Source of the DNA: Anaspis maculata | Lineage: Eukaryota; Arthropoda; Insecta; Coleoptera; Scraptiidae | Direction: 5' to 3' | DNA: 64,000 bases | Assembly (NCBI GenBank): GCA_949128115.1 | Contig: OX421966.1 | Location: forward strand, 34,551,042-34,615,041 | Part shown: piece after piece, positions 1 to 9,472 of the stretch | Layout of the letters: every line of letters starts with the position of its first letter | How positions within the stretch are numbered: position 1 is the first letter of the stretch | Program-made: the position numbers and the translations under genes | The notes under the pieces: model-generated | Told to the model about the DNA's origin: nothing | Database searches by the model: none | What the model saw: the letters and a program-made list of their open reading frames with translations, nothing else

Positions 1-214
1 CATTTCTTAATACAAAAAAAAGCAATAGCGTCCCGACCAATACATAAAAGATGCGTTTAGTAAACAGTGCAATTTTACCCCTACACCGGCCGACCTCCTT
101 GCAGTGCACTGCCTGCATTACACTACACAACACGAGATAACCAAATTAACAAAGCTCTCGTTGCCAAAATATACCTCAGACAATTAATTAGACACAGGCG
201 AAAGTCCCAACCTA

Positions 215-360
215 CCCTGCGATTTTACTTTCCCAGTCCCCCACCAACATGAAAGGGAAAGTATTGCAATCGTGCAAAAATAGTTTCAAGATTTCGGTGG
301 ATATATCCATTTTGAGGTTCCCCAAGATGATTTAAGACCATTCCCAGACTGATGTTTGTC
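215..360 (+). repeat. Dispersed repeat fragment (GGGAAAGTATTG family)
   Basis: The segment has 'tttactttcccag...', then 'gggaaagtattg', then 'gatttcggtggatat' and 'gattaagaccatt'. The same order of words recurs near 10727-10800 and 20450-20600, with a scrap near 35578. This marks an old, diverged interspersed family. Its type (LINE tail, SINE or other) cannot be decided by eye. Confidence 0.55.
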
Positions 361-931
361 AGCAAATTATTGATCGCCCTGTGGTTTCAACGTGGAATGC
401 CCGAATTACAGTAAGGGAACTGAATTTACCCAGAGTTGGGGAAATGAATGGAGAATGCAAGACCCGTAACTTTGACAGGATCTTTGTCCCGCCCTTCAGG
501 CTCTTCCAGGTCGAGAGGGGACCCTTGGTAGCGTCCATTAAACTCCTCAATACTTTACCGAGATAGGTGACCAAAGAGTCGGCTCCTAGGTTCAGATTTC
601 GAATGAAGAGGTTCCTCAAGTCCAACCCCTTCTATAATTCGATAGACACACTTTTATGATTTTCTTAAGCAGCCCAGTGCAGGTGTGATCTGCGAGAAAA
701 GGTGAAAGATTAGAGCCCAAAAAATTGGCTTATCCAGGTGTGATCTTGGCTTGTATTTTGCCTAATTAGACACTTAATCAGTAATCACCTTCATTGACAA
801 TTCTATACAAGGCTAAGCCCTGTCCTATAGACCTGTATAAGGTTGAGCCAACAAATATTATTAATTGTTAATTAGTTTTGGTTGTCATCTGTCAAATAGA
901 AGTTTGACTGTCAAAAAATGACAGACTATTT

Positions 932-1464
932 CTCATGGCGGCTTTACAGAACTTCGTTTGTCGCCGGCGACACATCCATGCCGGCGACAGTCCCTCACTC
1001 CACTGTAGTTGAATAATTTGAACGACACGACGACAGAAACTCGTGTCGCGGAAATTATGGAGGGAGGTAGGGGAGTACAGGCAGATCGAATCCTATTGGC
1101 CAGCGACACTGTCGCCGGCGACATACGAAGTTCTGTAATGGCGGCTTTATGGCGGCTTCACAGAACTTCGTTTGTCGCCGGCGACAGTCCCCCACTCCAC
1201 GGTAGTTGAATAATTTGAACGACAGGACGACAGAAACTCGTGTCGCGGGAATTATGGAGGGAGGTAGGGGAGTACAGGCAGATCGAATCCTATTGGCCAG
1301 CGACACTGTCGCCGGCGACAAACGAGGTTCCGTGAATACTCCCCTACCCCCCTCCATAATTCCCGCGACACGAGTTTCTGTCGTCGTGTCGTTCAAATTA
1401 TTCAGCTACAGTGGAGTGGGGGACTGTCGCCGGCGACAAACGAAGTTCTGTAAAGCCGCTATCA
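932..1464. repeat. Clustered, partly inverted copies of a GGCGGCTTTACAG MITE
   Basis: Copies of a short element with ends GGCGGCTTTACAGAACTTCG and the palindrome TCGCCGGCGACA are arranged here. One copy starts near 932, a second near 1138 in the same direction, and an inverted copy closes the block and ends ...GAAGTTCTGTAAAGCCGC near 1464. A single simple copy of the same family lies at 52107-52286 in the third PTEN intron. Frames here are open only because the repeat is GC-rich. Confidence 0.75.
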
Positions 1465-1854
1465 CGGAGCTCGACGTGCGGTATGTCATTTGAAAGACCT
1501 TAAAGAACTGCATTAAGAATAGTTTGAAATAATGCTCCATGTAGCATCTGTCAGAGGTTATAACAAAATTTAATTTGATAACTCGCAAACTACCCGATGG
1601 ATTTGAATTAAATTCGACAAAAAGCAAAAAGGAAAGACAACGAGCAAAGGAAATTTTATTAAGCAGTCGCGGTTTTCCGCCATTTCCCGGTCGGGTGCTA
1701 CGAAAAATTTTCAGTCTTTCAAATTTCAACTACCCTCTCAATGAGACATCTCTAACAAAAGTTCCCACTGATTCCTAGATACTAATCTGGCAAGTATTGG
1801 GGTGCCACAACAGATTTTTTTTGTTTCGATATGACCCATTTATTTTGCTTACAG

Positions 1855-2065
1855 AGTTCGAGATTACATGAGCTACCACAGCGACCAGTCGGCGGCTAGC
1901 ATACCTGACTCCACAAACAGCACAGTCCTAGAATCCGAAGAGGAATTCCATGACGCCTTGAGACCCATCACCATGGATGACTTGATAACTTCCCTGAACA
2001 AGATGCGCGTGTCGAAGATGCAGTGCGGATCACTCCCGATGGACTCTCGAATCGAATTAGATTAG
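1855..2065 (+). CDS. ATAD1: ATAD1/Msp1-like AAA ATPase, last coding exon
   Basis: This is the final coding exon. The acceptor TTGCTTACAG ends at 1854, base 1855 completes a split codon, and the frame from 1856 reads VRDYMSYHSDQ... to TAG at 2063-2065. The peptide keeps the pattern of the ATAD1 C-terminus: VR(D/E)Y, then a variable Ser/Glu-rich stretch, then RP, then DL...(N/E)KM(R/K)xSK. In the family this is the end of the small alpha-helical AAA lid plus the C-terminal helix. ATAD1/Msp1 is a membrane-anchored hexameric ATPase of the outer mitochondrial and peroxisomal membrane that extracts mislocalised tail-anchored proteins. The Ser/Thr/Glu insert between VRDY and RP is longer than I recall for vertebrates. 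The ATPase core lies upstream, outside the window. Spastin and katanin tails also have an RP-DF motif but lack the VRDY/KMxxSK context, so ATAD1 is the better call. Confidence 0.78.
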
Positions 2066-2895
2066 CTAGCGTGGTACCGATATCTCGTACCCATCATCCA
2101 CCAAATAGACCAGAATATTGAAAAGTACACTGACTTTTCCAACAACTTTAAACGTTGTGCTAACTATAAAATATAATGATTACTAATTTCTGATTTATTT
2201 TCGCGGTGCACGACGTCTATGAGTTTCTCGTCCGAAAAATCTGTTTCGTTTTTCTGTTCTGTTAACTACCTATCCTAGTTTAATGAAAAGGCTGTGGTTC
2301 TTTTGTTACGATTTTTTTTTATTTTATAAAGCAATTTGTATATCAACCATATTTTTGGAAAGTTGAAATTGGACAGAATCTTCATTTTATGTTTGTTTTA
2401 CAGTTATCCCAGTTTTTTTTTTATATTACTTTATGTTCCAGGCTGTAGATTGGCTTTCAATAGTACAAAAATTCTGCGGGAAAAATTCTTAATAGCTTGT
2501 GTATAATGCGTTGTACTGAAGTGCATGCTTGAAGTGTGTAGTGTGTTTTATTCAGTGAATGTGCGGTTTCGTGAATAATTGAAGTTTTTTTTAAGGTTCA
2601 TACTTAGATAGGCAATTAGGCAATTTAAATTAATTTCCATGAATTTTGATGGTGGTCCTCAAGGACATGAGATTCCAAAGTTGCTGCTATTTTTATGGAA
2701 TCGAATCTACAAGCAATAAGTATTAGGCATAGTTACTAATTTTTTTTCCAAGTCTTAGGAGTTTTATCGTGTGTTCCATCAACATATTTTTTATAGATTT
2801 ATGTTTTGTCAGAATGAAACTTGAAATTTTATTTAGGAAGATGTAATTTTTAATTTGATTAAAAATTACAATAAATTTTATGTAGTCTTTTAATT
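2066..2895 (+). other. Probable 3'UTR of the ATAD1-like gene
   Basis: AT-rich non-coding sequence follows the stop at 2065. The first good AATAAA is at 2870-2875, in 'aaaattacaataaatttt'. I infer an approximately 0.8-kb 3'UTR ending shortly after it. No alternative exon is seen. Confidence 0.5.
2870..2875 (+). terminator. Candidate polyadenylation signal AATAAA (ATAD1-like gene)
   Basis: A canonical AATAAA lies about 805 nt past the stop in AT-rich context, with T/GT-rich sequence downstream. A second AATAAA-like string near 3088 lies inside a MITE and is less likely. Confidence 0.45.
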
Positions 2896-3034
2896 ACAAT
2901 TTATAATACCTCCTGTGATAACGTACAGTTACCATTAAAATGGACACTTCAAAGATAACAAGTGTTTAAGGTTTTTTGATGCTACTGAAAAAGTGGATTA
3001 GTAAATTACAATCCACAGGAATTCAAAACGACAG

Positions 3035-3336
3035 TGGCTACGTTTACACCGTGGCTTTGGTCCGCGACCTAAGCACTAAATTCGACCCAAATAAATTTAG
3101 TCCACGTGGTGTAAACGACTGCAGACAAGGACCAAATTAGGACCAAGTAGCTTGGGTCAGGTCTCCGATTAGCCGTGGACTAAAGTAAATTGAGTTTTTA
3201 TATTTATTCAGTTCAAGTTCATATTTTAAAATAGGTCGGCCGCGTTAGTCTGCCGGTGAAAACGCTGGAAAAAAAGAATTACTTTAGGTGGAATTTGGGT
3301 CAGTCCAGTTTTAGTCCACCGGTGTAAACGTAGCCA
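3035..3336. repeat. MITE with TGGCTACGTTTACACC inverted ends
   Basis: The left end TGGCTACGTTTACACCGTGG and the right end ...CCACCGGTGTAAACGTAGCCA are inverted copies, and sub-terminal segments also pair ('ggtccgcgaccta', 'tttagtcca'). Length is about 300 bp, with no coding capacity. A target-site duplication is not obvious. Confidence 0.8.
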
Positions 3337-4067
3337 TTGCTGATGTTGTTCCGTTATAAGTCACTCGCCAGTCTCAGTTGTTGATGACATATATATTATT
3401 TACCTGATAACAGTGGGCTTCATGCTGCTTCTGAGGCAAGGAATCTAGGTCTGACATTCGATTCAGATACGAGGTTTAAATCGCACATGACGAGTTCCAT
3501 CATAGTTCTGTTTTTGTGACTGCGTCCATTCTGAACAATGTCGAGCTCCCGTTGAAAGTGAATCAATTCTTGATTCAGTTTTAGGTGGTCTGTAGGCACC
3601 TGTGAATGCTCAAATGCTCACTCACTTTGCATGTGCATATTGTATAAATCTCATAAAAATATCAGGGCACCCGTGGAAGATCAGAATGATCAGATCCCTG
3701 GCTTACGGGGAATACCCTGGGACTCGCCTCGTCTCGAGCATTCTGTTTCAGTTAAAAATTTATTAATTATTATTAGTTGAATTTAGTTTTCATTAGTACT
3801 GAGATACTACATCCAACAACTTCATAATTCGTTACCATTCAATTGATGGTATGTGAGTATTAAGAGTAACAAAGAATAGAAGTCGATCAAGAAGCCAATT
3901 GGAGTTCTGAGTGATGAATAAACTAGAAGATCTGAATTGGGAATGTACAGGAAACATAAAAAATGTGTGAAAATTGATCAAAATCACTCAACACCATAGT
4001 ATAATATTTATTGTATTCAGAATAAAAAACTACATCGATCGCAATTCGAATACTTATACACCAAATA
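3337..4067. other. Intergenic, nothing recognised
   Basis: AT-rich sequence with no convincing reading frame, RNA gene or clear repeat boundary. Some stretches (about 3420-3760) have more even composition and could be a decayed element, but I cannot support a call. Confidence 0.4.
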
Positions 4068-4114
4068 TACAGGGTGTCGCATCAACAACAAACAGTTTTT
4101 TGCGACACCTTGTA
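4068..4114. repeat. 47-bp minimal foldback with TACAGGG ends
   Basis: TACAGGGTGTCGCA at the left and TGCGACACCTTGTA at the right pair almost perfectly around an approximately 19-nt loop. It has the same TACAGGG terminus as the much larger foldbacks in this window, so it may be an extreme deletion derivative. Confidence 0.65.
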
Positions 4115-4984
4115 ATATTATAGGTTGTAAAATATAGTTTACGTACTTACTTTCCAATTTTGGAAAACTACGGAATAATTGTTCAAGAGAGGTTTTTCCC
4201 CTTTCAAATGATCTCGACGGAGAAACGTCTAGTATAGGGGGGGGGGGAATTCTCACGTGACACTTGTACCTACCTAATGTAAGTACCTACTGTCCTTAGA
4301 AATAAATATTTATGACGATAACAGCTAAAGCTAACATACAAGTACAAATCAATAGTTACAACCTACCTATATCTATATCCGTATACATATACGCAAAGAT
4401 ACATCAGAAAGAAAAGTAAAGTTCGTTAGTGACTCAGTAACCGGCGTGCAGTGACTCATCCCCAATGTGATTCTGATTATATGCGAATGGGACACAAGCA
4501 CAGCCCGACCCCTCTGCCGTCTCCGTATTATTTTCTGCACACCAGACTTTTGTGATGACGATCCGCAGCAACTAGGGGGGGGGAGTCGGCAAAAATGACC
4601 GGAAAGTAAAATGTATAGACAATACAAATAGAAAAGACCATAATTATATCGTCACGGATTTTCACGGTTGCGTAGGAACCAGGCGAGTCCATCATTCAAA
4701 AAAAGGTTGGCTGGTTTTTGATGCCCCAATATCCATGACGACGGTGGTGATAACATATGGTTTTCTCTATTTGTATTGTCTATACCTACCTACCTACGTT
4801 TCTAGCAGGAGTCGAGCCGAAAATTTGGATGTTCACAATTTGATTACACTGACGCAGTTTGTCAGTATTGTATAATTGGGAAGGGCATATATTCGAGGAT
4901 GATGTCCTGTTATATCCTGCAAACGTACAATAAACTGTGTCATTGTCACATGATTGTGACAATCATTGTCATTCATTACATCCC
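4115..4984. other. Intergenic sequence with simple repeats
   Basis: Contains a poly-G tract near 4238, TACCTACC-type simple repeats (4270-4300, 4785-4800) and two copies of 'acaatacaaatagaaaa'/'tttgtattgtctat' in inverted order (about 4618 and 4768). No gene is seen. Confidence 0.4.
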
Positions 4985-6203
4985 TTCACAGACCAGCCGG
5001 ACTCACTGAGCGACAATGTGGTGCCTGGATGTTTGATGGTAGGTCCATGGGACCTACAATAAGCGCGCGGTTGACCTGGACTCTGTCTTCAACCCCCGAC
5101 GCAGGTGTCGACACACTCACGTCCTGTGATGGTACGTGTCCGACTTCGTCCGTCCCTCTGCCTGCGCCGTCGGTTTGCTCTACATATTTCCGTACTGCCG
5201 GTTGCAGGTGCGATGTACTCGAGCACTCGGGGGGTTTGCCCATGATCATCCGAGGAGAAGTCCAGCCGACTTAAGAGTCAGATGAGACCGCCAGCGGCTC
5301 GCCCACTGACACTACCTACCGGCGGTCTCCCATCCAACTTTTGGCCGCGCTGAGCGTTGCTGCAGTCATCACCCGACTGGAGCGGTGTACTACACGTTAT
5401 GCCCTCTTCATTACATGGAGACTTCAACATTAGGGTCGGCCGAAAAAATAAAAATTTGCCAAATCGAAAAATAATAGTGCGGAAAACTTGTATTTGAGCT
5501 TTATAAGTATTCCTATGAAAATTTGAAAAAAATTAATTTAGGTCTTGGGGTGCCACAAAGCACTTGAAATTTAAAAAAATTGAAATTCTTTGAATTTTTT
5601 TTTTAATCCAAGCATTTTTTTCAATTTTTTTTTGCCGAAGGTTTGTATTGGGTCTTTGACATTGTGTGTACAATTTTTTGTTTAAATTAGTCAAGTTTCT
5701 GATTTTTACATGACATTTTCTGAAATGAATGGATTTTTTTCAACTATTAAAACTTTCTAATGTCCTGTAGAACCAAAAATCTTGACCAATTGAAACGAAA
5801 AATTGTACACACAATGTCAAAGACCCAATAGTTACAAACCTTCGGCAAAAAAAAAATTGGAAAAAATGCTTGGATTTAAAAAAAAAATTCAAAGAATTTC
5901 AATTTTTTTAAATTTCAAGTGCTTTGTGGCACCCCAAGACCTGAATTAATTTTTTTCAAATTTTCATAGGAATACTTATTAAGCTCAAATACAAGTTTTC
6001 CGCACTATTATTTTTCGATTTGGCAAATTTTTATTTTTTCGGCCCACCCTATTCAACATGCGGCTGGAACACATCTACCCAATTGGCGGAGGCGCCGGTG
6101 TATTACACCCGAAAAAGTTGGATTGTTCGAGAGTTGTCGCGAAGCCATATTCCGCGATCAATGTGGAATTTGCCAGAGAACTGGTGGAAAGTTCCAGAAT
6201 AAA
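4985..6203. pseudogene. Degenerate protein-like remnant split by a foldback element
   Basis: The blocks 4985-5420 and 6054-6203 are GC-richer than their surroundings. They have partial open frames on both strands (for example minus strand 4986-5249, plus strand 6058-6202) but no intact gene. The 5432-6050 foldback lies between them and appears to have landed inside this older sequence. A decayed transposon gene is the likeliest source. I recognise no domain. Confidence 0.3.
5432..6050. repeat. Long-arm foldback element (AGGGTCGGCC ends), ATT target duplication
   Basis: The left arm runs AGGGTCGGCCGAAAAAAT... to 'ccgaaggtttgta', and the right arm mirrors it to ...TTTTTTCGGCCCACCCT. The arms are nearly 300 bp around a short AT-rich loop. 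Flanks are ATT at 5429-5431 and ATT at 6051-6053, a 3-bp target duplication. It has no coding capacity. A transcript would form a long double-stranded RNA. Confidence 0.85.
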
Positions 6204-6212
6204 AGTCCGACT

Positions 6213-7080
6213 ATACAGGGCGATTAAAAAATGTCGTGCCACGACCATTTCACGTTGGGATCTTTTATGAAGCTCATTGAAAATATTTGAAAAATTCTTC
6301 GACTTTCATTTCTCAAGTGATGAAGCGTCAAAAGATGGTCCTTCGAACGCTTCTAGTTTCGTTATTCCAAAAGAATTTATAGAACTGTTGGTGCCGTTGG
6401 TGGTAGAATTACGAGAAAGAAATATGAATCACTGATTGTGTATTTAATTTCTGTTTTCTATACAGGGTGGGTCAGAAACGTCGAAAATCAATTTTTCTTT
6501 GAAAATGCTTCCGAGCTCTTCGGTCATCCCTTAACCAATGTAGAGCAGATGATCACCGGGTTTTGTAGCAAGAAATTATTTTTGGGAGACTTTTTTAAGG
6601 TAAATGTTTTTTGACATGTGATGACACCAAGGGGCATCATCACTGCTGAAAATTTGTTCAGGTGTCGTAGCAATATTCTAGGTATTGTGCTGTACTGCAG
6701 CCTGTATCGCAGAGTATTGCAGGGTATTGTAGATTGTAGATTACATAATGGGTGTATTGCAGAGTATTTTGGAAGTATTGCAGGAATTTTGTATAGGTAT
6801 TGCAGCCATCAATAATGAGCCCCTCGCACGACACCCTGTATAGTGAATGAAAATTTAGTACAAACCCAGTAGTTGATTTTTTTATTTACAAATCTATCAT
6901 TAGTCTACCAAAATCTTTTGGAGTAACGAACCCAAAAGATTTGAAGGACCACCCTTTGACCCTTCATAAATTCGAAAATAAAAGACAAAGAATGTTTTTT
7001 AATACTTTTGGTGGGATTCATTGAAGATTCCATATATCCTTTTATGGTTTTGGTACGACATTTCTTAACCACCCTGTATA
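6213..7080. repeat. Foldback element with TATACAGGG ends, internally rearranged
   Basis: The left end TATACAGGGCGATTAAAAAA and following 'tgtcgtgccacgaccat' mirror the right end 'atggttttggtacgacatttcttaaccaccctgtata'. A second TACAGGG pair lies inside (6460 and about 6841), with a short tandem run of 'gtattgcag' units (about 6710-6790) between. The inner pair matches only at its tips, so whether it is a separate insertion is unclear. Confidence 0.65.
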
Positions 7081-7112
7081 AGCACCGGTTGGCCGACTGA
7101 CACACTAGTAAT

Positions 7113-7279
7113 AAGGTGAGTTCAGTCAGCTTATTAAGCCGCAAGTTTTAATTTTAGTCGTAAGCGCAGCATCGCTTATTGGCTGATCTGAGGAGGCTGG
7201 TTCATGACAGCCAATGAGCATTGCTGCGCTTACGACTAAAACTAAAACTTGCGGCTAAATAAGCTGACTCAACGCACTT
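7113..7279. repeat. MITE copy 1, AGGTGCGTTCAGTCAGCTTA family
   Basis: About 165 bp of near-perfect inverted repeat. 'aggtgagttcagtcagctta' at the left pairs with 'taagctgactcaacgcactt' at the right, around the GCTGCGCTTACGACTAAAA core. A second, better preserved copy is 340 bp downstream. Confidence 0.85.
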
Positions 7280-7619
7280 TTAAATCGAAAGCGACAACAA
7301 CAAGTAGTAATCGGCGATATACCCAAGCGCGAATAATATTGACGTTTATTTATAGCAGTACATATAATTAGTCTGCATTCTCAATTATAAAAGAATCCAA
7401 ACGCGAAACCCGTAACAATATCATGACCTCTTTCATCGGAATGATTTTTGATCGCCACAGTGCGTCGGAATGACCATGGCTTTTGGTGTCAGTGTTGACC
7501 ATCGATACGGCTTTGCTGGAAAGTCATAGGCTTCCTTCCAGTTTGTAGTGTTGCAGAGAAGTTATAGTTTCTTCTGCAATAGTTTTTGGTGTAACAAACG
7601 CATGGTCTACCGTGCATTA

Positions 7620-7784
7620 AGGTGCGTTCAGTCAGCTTATTTAGCCGCAAGTTTTAATTTTAGTCGCAAGCGCTGCGACGCCCATTGGCTCTTATGAACC
7701 AGCCTCCTCGGAACAGCCAATAAGTGATACAGCGCTTACGGCTAAAATTAAAATTGCGGCTAAATAAGCTGACTGAACGCACCT
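7620..7784. repeat. MITE copy 2, same family, flanked by TTA
   Basis: Ends AGGTGCGTTCAGTC and GACTGAACGCACCT are perfect inverted repeats. TTA at 7617-7619 and TTA at 7785-7787 form a 3-bp target duplication, as expected for PIF/Harbinger-type mobilisation. Length is 165 bp, with no coding capacity. Confidence 0.88.
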
Positions 7785-8273
7785 TTACACTCATGTATCA
7801 CACTAATCATCGGCCGCTTGTGTGCTGTGTTGCAGCGTCGGTGGCTGATCGTCTATGTAAGTTGTGCGTTTCGTACCACTTGAGTTTTGAATTAAAAATT
7901 GATGTTTTGAAGCAACCTATCTGTTTCATGCACCATGTGTTGCAATGACCAATTGACCAGGCTTCCTCAAGTTTTGCTATAGCCAACCGTCTTTGATCAT
8001 TTGTTAGCATTTTAATAACTCTGATATATCTATACTTATGTATGACAGCGATGACAAATTAAAATTGATTGTGTGAGCCACAATCAACTGTGGAAGGGAA
8101 AGCGGCAATTTTTTCTTATTTCGTTTGTAATAATACATGCATTATTCAATTTTATCGACTTTAACAAATAAGTATTTTTTGCTTGGGGCGCCAATAGCGA
8201 AGGGCGGGAGGAGCACGTGCCCCTTCCTCCTTCCTCCTAGACCCCTTGGGCATGCCACTGGCGATACGAGCTA
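7785..8273. other. Intergenic, nothing recognised
   Basis: Mixed composition with short accidental frames (7724-7948 +, 7807-8010 -). No splice signals or motifs support a gene. Confidence 0.35.
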
Positions 8274-9472
8274 TACAGGTGATTCAAAAGTGTCGGACCA
8301 CCTTATTGAAGGTGCGTAATACAGGGTGTTTCAGGGATGATAGCAAAAAATTCAACTGTGGGTAGATCTCATCAAAATATGACGAAAACCTATATACCAT
8401 TTTGCAAAGTTCGGCCTAATGACGAAGATACAGCCCTCCAAAGTTCACTTTTTTCGAATTTCAAAAATTTGTAACTCAGGAACGTTCCGACAAATTTAGC
8501 TTTAATCCTGCAAAAGCTGGTTTGTCATAATTATCTATCAACCTGCCAAATTTGGAAAGAATCCAACCAGTGGTGTAGGAGTTATGAGGGTCAATAATTT
8601 AGAAGCACCCGAAGAAAAGTTGACTCAAGGTGACCCCTCATAGCTTCTACGCCACTGACTGGATTCTTTCCAAATTTGGCAGGTTGTAGATAATTATGAC
8701 AAACCAGCTTATGCTAAATTGAAGCTAAATTTGTCGAAACGTTCCTGAGTTACAAATTTTTGAAATCCGAAAAAAGTGAACTTTGGAGAGCTGTATCTTC
8801 GTCATTAGGCCGAATTTCACAAAATGGTATATAAGTTCTCGTCATATTTTGACGAGATCTACCCACAGTTAATTTTTTTGCTATCATCCCTGAAACACCC
8901 TGTATAATATAGAGATGTAGTAGAGTGCTGAAAAGTTGTTAAAAAAATTCTATGTCTTCTAATTTTGAAGTTACGGAGGGACAAAAGTTGGTCCTTCGAT
9001 CGCTTCTATTTCCGTTGTCTGTACCTATTGAATTTTTGTTTTCTATCCAGGGTGAGTCATAAGGTACAAAAATTTTCTTTTCCTGAAAAAAACAGAAACA
9101 AAAGAATTCTATTCAAATGAATTGTGTTTTATTGTGCTGTAGGTACATAGGTTATGGGACCGCACTGTGATTGTTTGCAGGCACTTTTAGAAAAAATAAT
9201 TTTCAGGATTCATGACTCACCCTGTATACAAAAAAATTCAACACAGATTGAGAGGTTGATTTTTTGTACTCATTGTTTTTCCATGAACCAGTTTACTAAA
9301 ATCTTTTGAAACTAATAAAAGCGATCAAAGGACCAAACCGAGGACCAAACGTTTTACCCTCTATAACTTCAAAATTAAAAGACATAGAATTTTTTCAACA
9401 ACTTTCCAGCACTCTACTACACCTCCATATTACGTACCTTTAAGATAGTCTGACACTTTTGAATCACCTGTA
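8274..9472. repeat. Outer foldback element (TACAGGTGATTCAAAAGTGTCGG family)
   Basis: The left arm from 8274 ('acaggtgattcaaaagtgt') is mirrored by the right arm ending at 9472 ('acacttttgaatcacctgta'). Inner arm segments ('gtagtagagtgctg', 'atgtcttttaatttt', 'gttggtccttcgatcgctt') also pair. Its left arm is split by the 8320-8904 foldback. The loop holds another inverted pair with 'cagggtgagtcat' tips (9048-9232). A truncated relative is at 20807-21370. Confidence 0.8.
8320..8904. repeat. Nested foldback element (TACAGGGTGTTTCAG) inside the outer one
   Basis: Ends TACAGGGTGTTTCAGGGATG and CATCCCTGAAACACCCTGTA are perfect inverted repeats, and the arms pair over about 270 bp each. TAA flanks both ends (8317-8319 and 8905-8907). 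The opposite arm of the host palindrome shows the unoccupied site. A 5'-end fragment of the same family lies at 40379-40560. Confidence 0.85.

Larger units (their letters stand above)
1..1854 (+). other. Last intron of the ATAD1-like gene (partial)
   Basis: No coding exon is visible before the acceptor TTGCTTACAG ending at 1854. The stretch is read as intron because the exon beginning at 1855 starts inside a codon. It holds a dispersed-repeat fragment (about 215-360) and a MITE cluster (932-1464). The rest is AT-rich with no recognisable content. Short reading frames here fall in repeats. Confidence 0.65.

Noticed and set aside
1009..1493. Overlapping frames on both strands near 1.0-1.5 kb
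   Set aside because: They follow the GC-rich MITE units and repeat the same text in both directions.
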